Positions 8,755 to 17,704 of a stretch of 64,000 nucleotides of DNA are shown piece by piece. Position 1 is the first letter of the stretch. Each line of letters starts with the position of its first letter. A model generated the notes under the pieces. That model was given only the letters and a program-made list of their open reading frames with translations, searched no databases and was not told where the DNA came from. Source of the stretch: Paenibacillus terricola. Its GTDB lineage: Bacteria > Bacillota > Bacilli > Paenibacillales > Paenibacillaceae. The DNA is taken from positions 557,013 through 621,012 of the forward strand of contig NZ_JACXZA010000005.1 of the NCBI RefSeq assembly GCF_014779765.1, given 5' to 3'. The position numbers were made by a program, and so were the translations under genes.

Positions 8755-11700
8755 TTACTTCGACACAACGACCGTAATCGTCTGGCTCGTCGTAACGCCG
8801 GCTTCGTTCAACAGCTCGGCATAATAGGTATAGCTTCCTGGCGCCCTGCCACTTATTGCGGTTGCTGTAGTCTGGCCGTTCGGCGTGGATGCGGATACCG
8901 ATTGCGTATCGATCAGTTGACCGTTCTCGTACAGCTTATAGCTCGTTGCATTCGTACCATAGTACAGATGCATCGTCACCTCATAACTGCCGTCGCCATC
9001 CCAGTTGTTATGCGACAACACCGGAGTTCCAGGGTTAGCTGCATCTACCGTCACTGTAATCGGAGCACATGCGGTTGTACCGAATACGTTCGAGAGCTCG
9101 CACGTATACGTGTACGTACCGTTCGTTCGGCCCGATACATCAATCGCAACCTTCTGGCTGGATGGCGAAGCATCCGTCAGACGGCGCTCGCCGATCAGCG
9201 CACCATTCTCATATAACTTGTACGTCGTACCATTGTTGCCGTAGTACAGATTCATCGTTACGGTATAGCTGCCATCCTGCAGACCATTGTCATAGCCGTT
9301 ATTATGGGACAGCTTTGCCACACCCGGCTTACCCGTGGCATAGATAGGCGCCACATTAAACGATGCGCTGCCCTGAGCCGTATTGCCCGCGGCATCTGTT
9401 ACGACATAAGCGACCGTATGCGCCCCTGCACTCAATACAGCGGAGTTCACAGCTTCACCCAACGCTATTTCACTCCCATCAAGCAGCAGCTTCTGCGATG
9501 CAACGCCCGAGCTCGCATCACTGCTCTCCAGTGTGAATGAGAGCGGATCGCCTGGCGTCACATCCGCAACATCATGACCTGCTTGCACAATCTTCACCGT
9601 CGGCGCCACACGGTCGATCTTGATCGTCAGCGTATGCGACTTCTCTAGATTACCGCTGGAGTCGACCGACGCATAACGAACCGTCGTCACGCCTTCCGCA
9701 CTTATCGTGAACGGCTCCGTATAAACAACAGACTCCCCGCCATTCATCGAGTATGTTGTCGTCACCGAGTCGCTTGCCGATTGCGCGGCGCCGCTCAGCG
9801 TAACCGTCACATCCCCTTTGTACCAGCCGTTCACGCTTGTTGTATCAGACAGCGACGCAGTCGTTGTTGGCTGACCGTACGTGAACAGATTGCTTGGCAG
9901 CTCATCGAGCGTCGTCACATAGTCACTGTTGAACACTTTGTTCAGATGCTCTGGCGTATTAATAATGCCGTCACGGATAAAATCATCATTCCAAGTGCTG
10001 AACCAACTCCAGTCGGCATTGTAGATTTTGAGCAGATCCGGATCTGGAATCGGTCCGTTCTCCGGCAGCGTTACGAGCTTCTTATCGCCAACAAGCGCCT
10101 TCAACGCTTCATATTGGTTGCTGTTCGGGCTGTAATCGCCCGCTGCATTATAGATATCCTGACTGATAACATCCACTACATCATCGCCTGGATACCAATC
10201 TGCCGAAGGCGAGTTCCATACCCAGATCAGGTTATTCAGGCCATGGTAATTGACCATCCGATCGTACATGAGACGGTACAGCTGTTTTGCAGCTTCAGGA
10301 CCTTTCGCTCCCCACCAGAACCAGCCGCCTTCTGCCTCATGAAGCGGACGCCACAGAATTGGAATGCCCTGCTCCGCCAGCGGCTTCAGATGCTCGGAGA
10401 TGACATCGATGTCGCTGACGAGCATCTGATAGTCTTCCGACTCCGGATGGCTCAGCGCATACTGCACATCAAACGTCGTGAACTCCGTATAGAAGCCTCT
10501 CCACCACTCTTTGCCTGGCTCGTTATAGTAGCCTTTCGGCGAGTTCCAATGCCAAGCCAACGAGATAATGCCGCCGCGGCTAGCCCATTCCTGCATATCC
10601 TCGATTTCATGCGAGGTGGAGCCGAACAGTACGCGGGACGGTGAATATTCGATCATATCGAACGAAACAATCGCTGGATACTTGCCCGTCTGATCATGGA
10701 TAAATTCCGCATTGGACAAGCTCTGCTGGCCCGAAATAATCGAATGCCCATATTGATCAACCAGATAGCTGAACAACGACTTCGCCTCTGGCGACGCGTT
10801 CGGATTCGTAAGCGTCTTCGGCACTTCGTGCGTCTTCGCAGGTGCGGATGGCGTCAGCGTAATGTAGTCGATATGGTACCACCCCCAGAACGGTTCGAAG
10901 CTAATCGTGTTCTCCCCTTCATGGAGCAACAATTTACCTGCCGATATCTCGGTAAAATCGGCCGTCTCCGGCAGCTTGACTGCCGAGCTTGGCTGGCCGT
11001 TAAGCAGCATGTTCGTTTCTTTGTAGCCATAAGGCGCACGGTAGCCGACCGCTAGATCGTACAAGCCGGCGCTCGCCGCATTGTACATCAGCGTAATCGA
11101 ACCGCTGCCCATCATGAAGGCATAACCTGTTCCAGAATAACCGGTGCCGTCAGTACCCTTGGTTACTCCGCCTTCCAACAAGCCATCCTCTGCTTCAATG
11201 CGGTCGCCAACAGGTTTATCGGATACGAGTTTAATGTACTCGATGCCGTAATAACCCCAGTTGCGTCCGAAGCCGATCGTATTCGCGCCTGCATGCAGCA
11301 GCACTTTGCCAAGCGATTGCTCGCCGACAACCGCTCCATCTGCCAGGGCAGGAAGCGCACCGTTGCCATTCGGCTGTCCGTTCACGTTCAGCGTTGTTTC
11401 TTTGTAGCCGTAAGGGCCATAGTAGCCAACATAAAGGGTATATAGCCCTTCATCCGGCGCGTTCACATTAAACGTCGCTGTACCTAGGTTCGCATCATCC
11501 TGCTCGTAGAAGAAGGAGACATACCCTGCGCCAGCATATGTTTCATCGCCCCATACCGGCCCCGTCTGGAATACCGGACCGCTGCCCGCAAGCACCGCAT
11601 CCTTGGCCAGATACGTCACGGATTGCCCCGGTGTGCCGGGATTGCCCGCCCCGTCGCGCGCCCTCAGCACTACATTATCGATGTAGATAGGTCCGTTGTA

Positions 11701-12258
11701 GACCAAATCCATGTTCTTCTGAAGCTGAATGACCAGCTGTGGCTGCGCTGCGTTCGAAGGCAGCTTTACGCTTTTATGAATCGGAATATAGGAAGTGCCG
11801 TTAATCGTCTGAGCGGAAGCAGACAAGGAAGGAATATCATGATTGCTATAGTTAAGCTCATTCCAATCGTTATTGATGGCTGTACTCAGGGCGAGCACGC
11901 CAGGGAACGACGCCGGGACGTAGACGTCATAATCGACCTTCTCATAGTTGGCAATATCGAGGCCATGGCTCACGAGGACCGCTGCATTCTGCCAGACGGC
12001 ATCGTTGTTGTAGTTGGTATTGACCTTCAGTGCATAATGATTGTCAGCCGAATCCAGATCCGCACTTGCTTCGACCGATACGAGCGCATCGCCCCAGCCG
12101 CCTGCCCATCCCATCGTCGTACCATCTTCAAAATCATACACCTTGTTCTCAACTGCAGCCGCCTGCGCCACCCCCGACGACCCTAACGGAGATAACAAAT
12201 AAACTAACATCGAAAAACATAAAATCTTCGCCACCCATCCAGCTTTTCTCGCGTGCAA
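8755..12258 (-). CDS. Multimodular secreted GH26 beta-mannanase
   Basis: Starts at TTG 12258 (GGGAG nine bases upstream) with a signal peptide ending near AQAAA. Modules in order: a beta-sandwich mannan-binding-like domain (~38-200, YDFEDGTTMGWAGGWGD). Then two CBM35/CBM6-like domains (~215-345 and ~355-475, sharing LNVNGQPNG and LLLHEGENTISF). Then the GH26 barrel (~485-790), with acid/base Glu in WRPLHEAEGGWFWW and nucleophile Glu in TLPENGP. Then Ig/OmpL47-like segments (TTVRYASVDSSGNLEKS), and two C-terminal ~90-residue repeats of the chitinase type (LYYGNNGTTYKLYENG). It should cut beta-1,4-mannan outside the cell. At 1167 residues it is long for GH26 because of binding modules. A cre-like site lies upstream. 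Confidence 0.9.
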   Translation of the reverse strand: MHARKAGWVAKILCFSMLVYLLSPLGSSGVAQAAAVENKVYDFEDGTTMGWAGGWGDALVSVEASADLDSADNHYALKVNTNYNNDAVWQNAAVLVSHGLDIANYEKVDYDVYVPASFPGVLALSTAINNDWNELNYSNHDIPSLSASAQTINGTSYIPIHKSVKLPSNAAQPQLVIQLQKNMDLVYNGPIYIDNVVLRARDGAGNPGTPGQSVTYLAKDAVLAGSGPVFQTGPVWGDETYAGAGYVSFFYEQDDANLGTATFNVNAPDEGLYTLYVGYYGPYGYKETTLNVNGQPNGNGALPALADGAVVGEQSLGKVLLHAGANTIGFGRNWGYYGIEYIKLVSDKPVGDRIEAEDGLLEGGVTKGTDGTGYSGTGYAFMMGSGSITLMYNAASAGLYDLAVGYRAPYGYKETNMLLNGQPSSAVKLPETADFTEISAGKLLLHEGENTISFEPFWGWYHIDYITLTPSAPAKTHEVPKTLTNPNASPEAKSLFSYLVDQYGHSIISGQQSLSNAEFIHDQTGKYPAIVSFDMIEYSPSRVLFGSTSHEIEDMQEWASRGGIISLAWHWNSPKGYYNEPGKEWWRGFYTEFTTFDVQYALSHPESEDYQMLVSDIDVISEHLKPLAEQGIPILWRPLHEAEGGWFWWGAKGPEAAKQLYRLMYDRMVNYHGLNNLIWVWNSPSADWYPGDDVVDVISQDIYNAAGDYSPNSNQYEALKALVGDKKLVTLPENGPIPDPDLLKIYNADWSWFSTWNDDFIRDGIINTPEHLNKVFNSDYVTTLDELPSNLFTYGQPTTTASLSDTTSVNGWYKGDVTVTLSGAAQSASDSVTTTYSMNGGESVVYTEPFTISAEGVTTVRYASVDSSGNLEKSHTLTIKIDRVAPTVKIVQAGHDVADVTPGDPLSFTLESSDASSGVASQKLLLDGSEIALGEAVNSAVLSAGAHTVAYVVTDAAGNTAQGSASFNVAPIYATGKPGVAKLSHNNGYDNGLQDGSYTVTMNLYYGNNGTTYKLYENGALIGERRLTDASPSSQKVAIDVSGRTNGTYTYTCELSNVFGTTACAPITVTVDAANPGTPVLSHNNWDGDGSYEVTMHLYYGTNATSYKLYENGQLIDTQSVSASTPNGQTTATAISGRAPGSYTYYAELLNEAGVTTSQTITVVVSK

Positions 12259-12321
12259 CTTCCATCACTCCCATCGAATAGTTGGTCATGATGACTGATA
12301 CGAAGGTACCTTCATCATAAC

Positions 12322-12335
12322 TTAAAGCGCTTACA
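12322..12335 (-). promoter_or_regulatory. Catabolite-responsive (cre-like) site upstream of mannanase
   Basis: Minus strand TGTAAGCGCTTTAA matches 13 of 14 positions of TGWAAGCGYTWNCW, about 65 bases before the TTG start. CcpA binding here would repress the mannanase when preferred sugars are present. Confidence 0.6.
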
Positions 12336-12555
12336 ATAGATAGGCTGATCCCGCACCTTTTTAGTTGTATTTTTGTGATATTCACCTAACAAAAATAACA
12401 AATAATCACACTAATCAAACAATCTCCACCTTAGAAATAACACAAATACCGCAGAACAACCCCAGCATTCATTTCCCCCTCTGAATACAGTTGAATTGAA
12501 CTTGGAAACAATGGTAACGAATCGCTATTCCATTGTTATGACCAAGGAGGTCCCT

Positions 12556-12909
12556 ATGTCCGAGCACAATCATGTCGTTCATAAAGACGGCGACATCAAT
12601 CCAGAGCAAGTAGAACGTGCAATTGAGAGCATTGACGAAGATGAGCGGCAGCGGATTTTGCATAGCTTCGAGACGTTCAAGGGCTATCTTGGCCGGCGCA
12701 TCAAGCTGGCGCAGAGCATTGGTCTGAGCGAGGAGCAGATTGCCGTAATCGCACAAGAGGTAGCAGACTATTTGGCCGATCATGAGGATGCCCGCAACAG
12801 CGAGGAGAAGCTTCTGAAGGAGCTGTGGAAATGCGGCTCCGAGGAGGAGCAGCACCATCTTGCCCATATGCTCGTCAAGCTGGCAAGACCGAATGGCTAT
12901 GTTCATTAA
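12556..12909 (+). CDS. DUF3243 (YmfJ-like) protein
   Basis: ATG 12556 follows AAGGAGG; upstream in-frame starts lack a ribosome site. The 117-residue acidic, helical protein begins MSEHNHVVHKDG. It has the family-like stretch FKGYLGRRIKLAQSIGLSEEQIAVIAQEVADYLADHEDARNSEEKLLKELW, read from its features rather than a search. YmfJ of B. subtilis is a small cytosolic protein of unknown function. The protein is monocistronic, with a hairpin terminator right after the stop. Confidence 0.8.
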   Translation: MSEHNHVVHKDGDINPEQVERAIESIDEDERQRILHSFETFKGYLGRRIKLAQSIGLSEEQIAVIAQEVADYLADHEDARNSEEKLLKELWKCGSEEEQHHLAHMLVKLARPNGYVH

Positions 12910-12916
12910 TTAACTC

Positions 12917-12950
12917 CCCGGCCCTGCACGCATTGTGCGGGGCCGATTTT
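12917..12950 (+). terminator. Terminator after YmfJ-like gene
   Basis: GGCCCTGCAC and GTGCGGGGCC pair around a short loop, followed by GATTTTC, just past the stop at 12909. Confidence 0.8.
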
Positions 12951-13067
12951 CTTGTATATCGGTAGTGTCTCAATTGACTCAGCCCGCGGTGACGCCTCAT
13001 TTTCACAAAATATGCTACAATACATACGAGTTGTTGATAACGGTTCCACTCGGGAGGCTCACCTTCG

Positions 13068-14075
13068 ATGTCACAAGACATGTCCTATACAGCAGACGAA
13101 ATCGCCAAGCTGCTCAAAATATCAAAGCTGACCGTCTATGACCTGATCAAGAAAGGCGAATTGCCCTCCTACCGCGTAGGCAAACAGATGCGCGTTGATG
13201 CGACGGATCTAGAAACTTATAAGCAGCGCAGCAAAAATAGCACCGCGGCAGCAGCAGCCGCGCCATATAAATCACATGAGCAGACGCATACAGCGCCTGT
13301 TGCCGAGCCTTCGCTTAGCAAGGGCACAATGCCGCCAGCGGCCATTCTGTCTCCCGGTCAGGGCGTTCGCCCGATCGTCATTACAGGACAAGACATGAGT
13401 CTCGATATATTGGCCAAACATCTGGAGAGCCAGTCCACCGGCGTACGCCCGCTTCGTTCCTATGCCGGTAGCTTGGACAGCCTCATCAGTATGTACAAAG
13501 GCGAATCGGATATCGTCAGCACGCATCTGCTTGATGGCGATACCGGCGAGTATAATGTGCCGTACATCCGCAAGCTGCTCGTCGGCCAACCCTACAAAGT
13601 CATCAACCTGCTCTCGCGCCCGGCCGGTCTATACGTGGCTAAGGGGAATCCACTCGGTATCCAAGGATGGTCCGATCTCAGTCGCCCTGGCCTCCGCCTG
13701 GCGAATCGGGAACAAGGCGCTGGCGCACGTGTGCTGCTTGACGAGCAGCTTCGCCTCCACGGCATTAAGCCCGGGCAAATTAGCGGCTATTATGATCAAA
13801 TCCAAAGCAGCCATCTGTCGGTTGCTGCGAAGGTCGCAGCAGGCGAAGCGGACATTGGCGTTGGAACAGAGAAAGCAGCAAGCATCGTCGGATTCGTTGA
13901 TTTCATTCCGCTTATTACGGAGCGTTATGACCTTGTTGTGCTAAATACAGCGGCCAACCAACCGTTGATTGACGCTCTGCTGTCTATCCTGCGTTCAGAG
14001 CCATTCCTTCAAGAACTGCGTGCAATTGCCGGCTATGACTTGTCCCTTACAGGGCAAGTGTTGGCCGAGAACTAG
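13068..14075 (+). CDS. Regulator: excisionase-type HTH fused to periplasmic-binding-like domain
   Basis: ATG 13068 has GGGAGG upstream. Residues ~5-55 are an excisionase/MerR-like helix-turn-helix (YTADEIAKLLKISKLTVYDLIKKGELPSYRVGKQMRV). After a low-complexity Ala/Ser linker comes a ~220-residue PBP-like domain (VRPIVITGQDMSLDILAKHLE, GPRPGLRLANREQG-like, EADIGVGTEKAASIVGFVDFIPLITERYDLVV). Proteins of this form act in the cytosol as ligand-sensing regulators. Oxyanions such as molybdate are known ligands in some members, but the ligand here is unknown. No transporter is adjacent, so it may act elsewhere. A terminator follows. Confidence 0.83.
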   Translation: MSQDMSYTADEIAKLLKISKLTVYDLIKKGELPSYRVGKQMRVDATDLETYKQRSKNSTAAAAAAPYKSHEQTHTAPVAEPSLSKGTMPPAAILSPGQGVRPIVITGQDMSLDILAKHLESQSTGVRPLRSYAGSLDSLISMYKGESDIVSTHLLDGDTGEYNVPYIRKLLVGQPYKVINLLSRPAGLYVAKGNPLGIQGWSDLSRPGLRLANREQGAGARVLLDEQLRLHGIKPGQISGYYDQIQSSHLSVAAKVAAGEADIGVGTEKAASIVGFVDFIPLITERYDLVVLNTAANQPLIDALLSILRSEPFLQELRAIAGYDLSLTGQVLAEN

Positions 14076-14109
14076 ACGAGCACGATGAATAGATGCTCGC
14101 TGTCAAACA

Positions 14110-14145
14110 AGCAGCCCCTGCCGCATGTGCGGAGGGGCCGTTGTT
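14110..14145 (+). terminator. Terminator after HTH-PBP gene
   Basis: GCCCCTGCCGCA and TGCGGAGGGGC form a strong hairpin 35 bases past the stop, with only a weak T-rich tail. Confidence 0.65.
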
Positions 14146-14165
14146 GCATCCTATGAGCGCAGTTA

Positions 14166-14378
14166 TCAGGTTCTCATCGCAATCGGGCTTGTGTTAACAA
14201 CGGCCGCGAGCATCCGCTCGCCCTTCACCATAGGGGATTGGCACAACACGCATACAGGAGCCGCTTGGAACGTGAAGTTGTCTCGCATCCATCCCTTGCA
14301 ATCCTCTGATGAGCAGGACCAGATCGAGGTCAATTCGTCAGGCACTTCTTCAATAGGCTTCTTCCGAGAATAGTACAT
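14166..14378 (-). CDS. ydjO: YdjO-like cold-inducible zinc-ribbon protein
   Basis: ATG 14378 follows AGAGGGGGG. The 70-residue protein reads MYYSRKKPIEEVPDELTSIW, then two Cys pairs in WSCSSEDCKGWMRDNF and APVCVLCQSPM. This is the layout of the YdjO family, annotated as cold-inducible. The four cysteines look like a zinc ribbon. Its function is unknown. A longer frame on the opposite strand overlaps it but has no family-like features. Confidence 0.83.
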   Translation of the reverse strand: MYYSRKKPIEEVPDELTSIWSCSSEDCKGWMRDNFTFQAAPVCVLCQSPMVKGERMLAAVVNTSPIAMRT

Positions 14379-14599
14379 GCGAGAGCCCCCCTCTTCGTTA
14401 TCGGATTCGGACCGACATTCATCTGCATGACAGCATGATGCCGGCCGGACCCTTATACTATTTTCAATCCTTGTTTATTTTATGCAGCAGATATACGCTT
14501 ACAGACATGCTTTCCGTTGATTTGTCAGCTTGATTCTTAGGACCCGCGTATGTCACAATCATCAGAGGACAAGATCCACGAGCAGGAGGGATATCGCTA

Positions 14600-15517
14600 A
14601 TGAGAAAGATACAACTGGGAACCAGCAATCTGGAAGTACCTGTCGTTGCCGTCGGATGCATGCGCATCAATTCACTCAATAAACCGGAAGCCGAACGTTT
14701 CGTTCAAACAGCTTTGGAGCAAGGCGCTAACTTCTTCGACCATGCCGATATTTATGGCGGCGGAGCATGTGAGGAAATTTTCGCAGACGCTATACATATG
14801 ACCCCGGCAGTCCGGGAACAAATCATTCTTCAATCCAAATGCGGTATCCGCAATGGCATGTTTGATTTCTCTAAAGAACATATACTGTCATCCGTTGATG
14901 GGATTCTGAAGCGCCTCAACACCGAGTACCTGGACGTCCTGCTGCTGCACCGTCCGGATGCACTGGTAGAGCCGGAAGAAGTAGCAGAAGCGTTCGATCA
15001 ACTGGAAAGCTCGGGCAAGGTGCGTCACTTCGGCGTATCCAACCAGAACCCTATGCAGATTGAGCTGCTTAAACGTTACGTGAAGCAGCCGCTTGTAGCG
15101 AACCAGCTGCAGCTCAGCATCACGAATGCTAACATGATCTCCAATGGCATTAACGTCAACATGGAGAACAACGCAGCGATCAACCGCGACGGCAGCATTC
15201 TCGACTACAGCCGCCTGCACGATATGACGATTCAGCCTTGGTCCCCGTTCCAATACGGCTTCTTCGAAGGCGTGTTCCTTGGCAGCGACAAGTTCCCTGA
15301 ACTGAACCAAGCCATTGATTCGGTCGCAGCGAAGTACGGCGTGTCCAATACGACGATCGCGATCGCATGGCTGCTTCGCCACCCAGCGAAGATGCAGCCA
15401 GTTATTGGCTCGATGAACATCGACCGCCTGAAAGACTGCTGCCAAGCAAGCGAAATTACGCTGACGCGCGAAGAATGGTACGCCATCTACCGTGCAGCGG
15501 GCAATAAGCTGCCGTAA
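14600..15517 (+). CDS. Aldo/keto reductase (YdhF-like)
   Basis: ATG 14600 with GGAGGG nine bases upstream. The 305-residue TIM-barrel protein shows the AKR tetrad: Asp and Tyr in FFDHADIYGGG, Lys in LQSKCGIR, His in VLLLHRPDA. It also has the NADP-binding end (AWLLRHPAKMQPVIGSMN). It should reduce a carbonyl using NADPH in the cytosol; the substrate cannot be read. It stands alone, between YdjO-like and a strong terminator. Confidence 0.9.
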   Translation: MRKIQLGTSNLEVPVVAVGCMRINSLNKPEAERFVQTALEQGANFFDHADIYGGGACEEIFADAIHMTPAVREQIILQSKCGIRNGMFDFSKEHILSSVDGILKRLNTEYLDVLLLHRPDALVEPEEVAEAFDQLESSGKVRHFGVSNQNPMQIELLKRYVKQPLVANQLQLSITNANMISNGINVNMENNAAINRDGSILDYSRLHDMTIQPWSPFQYGFFEGVFLGSDKFPELNQAIDSVAAKYGVSNTTIAIAWLLRHPAKMQPVIGSMNIDRLKDCCQASEITLTREEWYAIYRAAGNKLP

Positions 15518-15527
15518 GGCGTTAACA

Positions 15528-15576
15528 ACAAAACGGTTGAAGCAGATGCAGGGCATCTGTTTCAACCGTTTTTTCC
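15528..15576 (+). terminator. Terminator after aldo/keto reductase
   Basis: AAAACGGTTGAA ... TTCAACCGTTTTTT with an inner GCAGATGC/GCATCTGT pair; a long near-perfect stem and a T6 tail. Confidence 0.9.
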
Positions 15577-15695
15577 GTGTCTCCTTTACCTTTACACAAA
15601 ACAAACTTACCATGCGTCTACTCATGAGCAGTAATGCACGGTAAGTTCCATTTTCATGAAAATAGCTTCCTTTTTCTCATTTTATTATGCCGTCA

Positions 15696-16505
15696 TTAGT
15701 GTTTAAGCTCAATATTCTTCCACATGGTATTCCCATCTTTGTCGTAGCCTGTCATCTCGGTAGCGCTCACAACCTCGCCTGTCTGGGCATCAAAGAAAAT
15801 GCTCATTCTCAAACTTTCATTCTCACGATTAGGAGAATTCGGCGAGATCCCCATAACTCTTAGCAGCAGACGTGTTTTGGAGGAGTTAGGATCAGTATTA
15901 TACCCACCGATAGTAAAATGATACCCCTTGATCCAGTCATCTGATATAGCAGGATTTCCTGGTTTCATACCCATCTCAACAGCTTGTTTAACTGCATCGG
16001 AAGAATCGATTTGAATATCAGATATCGCATAATGGCCTTTCTCAAGTAAATTCTTATCGTGCTTTTTCACATCAGTCGTAATGGCCACTCCATTATCGAT
16101 CTTGATATAAATAAGAACATTCCCTTTCTTGCTGCCAAATTCGAGATTCCAAGCATCTCTTGTTCCATCCGCACCATCGCTTCGTTCCTGTGGAATAGAA
16201 GTGTCGTCCGTGCTTGTTATGCTAATAAGTAATGGCTCTTCCTCCGTCTGCTTCTTCGCCTCTGAGTACCCAAGGCGCAGTGCCTCCATCGCGGTTACGC
16301 TCTTCTTATCATTGTTTTTCTCATTGGTTGTTGTGGCAGTCTGTTCCTCTGTCTCATTAATCGTCTCAGTGGTTACTGTGGCAGCCTGTTCCTCTGATTG
16401 GTTAGAAGAATCGTCGAAAGGAGCATTTTTCATACTGAAGAATAGAACGACCATAATCACAATCAATGCAATTGAGGATATGCCAACATACTTCTTCTTG
16501 CGCAA
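15696..16505 (-). CDS. Membrane-anchored extracytoplasmic protein, unknown family
   Basis: ATG 16505, 269 residues. A single N-terminal helix (ISSIALIVIMVVLFFSM) is followed by a Glu/Thr/Asn-rich stalk (~30-70). An outside domain follows with PepSY-like features: DNGVAITTDVKK, SDAVKQAVEMG, and the end FFDAQTGEVVSATEMTGYD. I do not recognise a specific family. It starts 17 bases after the stop of the 3D-domain gene, so the two are probably one operon. It may be a partner or regulator of that secreted protein. The gene is AT-richer than genes on either side of the island. Confidence 0.75.
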   Translation of the reverse strand: MRKKKYVGISSIALIVIMVVLFFSMKNAPFDDSSNQSEEQAATVTTETINETEEQTATTTNEKNNDKKSVTAMEALRLGYSEAKKQTEEEPLLISITSTDDTSIPQERSDGADGTRDAWNLEFGSKKGNVLIYIKIDNGVAITTDVKKHDKNLLEKGHYAISDIQIDSSDAVKQAVEMGMKPGNPAISDDWIKGYHFTIGGYNTDPNSSKTRLLLRVMGISPNSPNRENESLRMSIFFDAQTGEVVSATEMTGYDKDGNTMWKNIELKH

Positions 16506-16521
16506 GGCTGCTTCTCCTTAG

Positions 16522-17280
16522 TTAATAAGTATAAGAAACTGTGGTTACGCCATAATTAATTGCTGAAGTAGTATCCGTACCAAAATAGACATCTATCCAA
16601 TAACTTGTTCTGTTCGGACCTGAACCTGTATCATCTACAGTGAATATATCCCTGTAGCCAGAGTTAGGCAAGTAAATGTCTACGTTAGTAATATTTAATA
16701 CAGTACCGAAGGGAATAACTGGAGAGTTGCTAGTGCTGCCACTGGTGATATCCTTTACTCGATGGACTGCAACGATCCCCAACTTAGGCGGATTACCATT
16801 TGCTGTATTGTTGCCTGTCGCGTTATATGCGGTAGAGTCCTGATTTGACTTGGTAGTAGTTGTAGCCGCAAGAGCACCTATCGTGGTAGACGCAAACTGA
16901 GAACTTGTAATAGACGTTTCAGCAGGCTGAATCAGAGATTCTCCCGTGGAAGAGAGCTTTTGCTTACTATTTTCAACTAGCTGTGCTTCTGAAATTCCAT
17001 TATCCAGGCGAGGAAGCTTTGAAAATGGTGAAAATTTTCCGTCTGCATCCGGCCCTGCTTCAATCGCTTCCCTTAAAGAATTAGGATCGACATTGTTTAC
17101 TTGCGCTAGTCTTTCAATTTGTGAACCAGAGAAGTAGGTGGTCTGTCCATTCAATGTTACAGAAGCCCCCTGCGTTCCTGTACTCACCTGGCTCAATGGT
17201 TGAGCAAACGCGCCTGAAGCAAAGGTCAACAACATTACAGAGGATAGCGTGACTCCTGTTACAGCTTTGAATAGTTTCAT
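16522..17280 (-). CDS. Secreted 3D-domain (RlpA/YocH-like fold) protein
   Basis: ATG 17280 preceded by GGAGG. It starts with a signal peptide (VTGVTLSSVMLLTFASGAFA). The C-terminal ~90 residues carry the three-Asp (3D) domain signature: STAYNATG near the start, FTVDDTGSG, and WIDVYFGT. This double-psi barrel is found in peptidoglycan lytic proteins such as YocH and YuiC. A role in cell-wall turnover during resuscitation or stationary phase is plausible. The N-terminal half has no domain I recognise. It is first in a two-gene unit and lies downstream of the split sigma operon, which ends in a terminator before it. Confidence 0.8.
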   Translation of the reverse strand: MKLFKAVTGVTLSSVMLLTFASGAFAQPLSQVSTGTQGASVTLNGQTTYFSGSQIERLAQVNNVDPNSLREAIEAGPDADGKFSPFSKLPRLDNGISEAQLVENSKQKLSSTGESLIQPAETSITSSQFASTTIGALAATTTTKSNQDSTAYNATGNNTANGNPPKLGIVAVHRVKDITSGSTSNSPVIPFGTVLNITNVDIYLPNSGYRDIFTVDDTGSGPNRTSYWIDVYFGTDTTSAINYGVTTVSYTY

Positions 17281-17375
17281 TTTTTCATTCCTCCATTATT
17301 AATATCGTTTTGGCTTACAAATATTTAAAAGACAAATAAGCAACAAAAGGTAACCCCAAAAATGGCTCTTCACAA

Positions 17376-17418
17376 AAAAAAAAAAAAAAAGGCTAACCAG
17401 AAATTTCTGGATAACCTA
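17376..17418 (-). terminator. Terminator after split-sigma operon
   Basis: Minus strand AGGTTATCCAG-AAATTT-CTGGTTAGCCT followed by an unusually long run of about 17 T. It separates the sigma pair from the 3D-domain gene. Confidence 0.88.
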
Positions 17419-17458
17419 ATGATATGAAGGACTTATTGCTAGAGAAAAGCAATCTGAA

Positions 17459-17704
17459 TTATCTCGCACTGTCTCCTCTATTCCTCGTTGTAATTGGCTT
17501 AAAATGCTTTGCGGCTAAAAATAACTCGATCATCAACTCTTCTTTAATATCCTCATGATACTGAAAATCGAATTCCTTAACCAATTTTAGTATAAGTGGC
17601 TCAAATCTATTTAATAATTTCTCGAAATCCTCGTGTGCTCCCTGCCCCACACGTAAGAGTAATTCAGCTATACCATCGACGTTCCAAGTTACTTTTTCAG
17701 TCAT
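17459..17704 (-). CDS. RsoA-like sigma region-2 subunit (HTH_16 type)
   Basis: An 81-residue protein whose ATG overlaps the stop of the preceding gene (ATGA), so the two are translationally coupled. The segment FEKLLNRFEPLILKLVKEF ... EDIKEELMIELFLAAKHFKP matches the pattern of sigma region 2 as found in RsoA and the HTH_16 family. It lacks region 4. In B. subtilis, RsoA supplies promoter -10 contacts for SigO, which supplies region 4. The gene order here, region-4 gene then region-2 gene, is the same as sigO-rsoA. An alternative is a conjugative-element regulator, since HTH_16 also occurs there. Confidence 0.7.
   Translation of the reverse strand: MTEKVTWNVDGIAELLLRVGQGAHEDFEKLLNRFEPLILKLVKEFDFQYHEDIKEELMIELFLAAKHFKPITTRNRGDSAR

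Noticed and set aside
12149-12385. 78-residue gene upstream of the mannanase
   Set aside because: It overlaps the mannanase signal-peptide region and the cre-like site and has no ribosome site at its first codon.
14125-14373. Plus-strand gene over the YdjO-like gene
   Set aside because: It is antisense to a clear zinc-ribbon gene and has no recognisable features.
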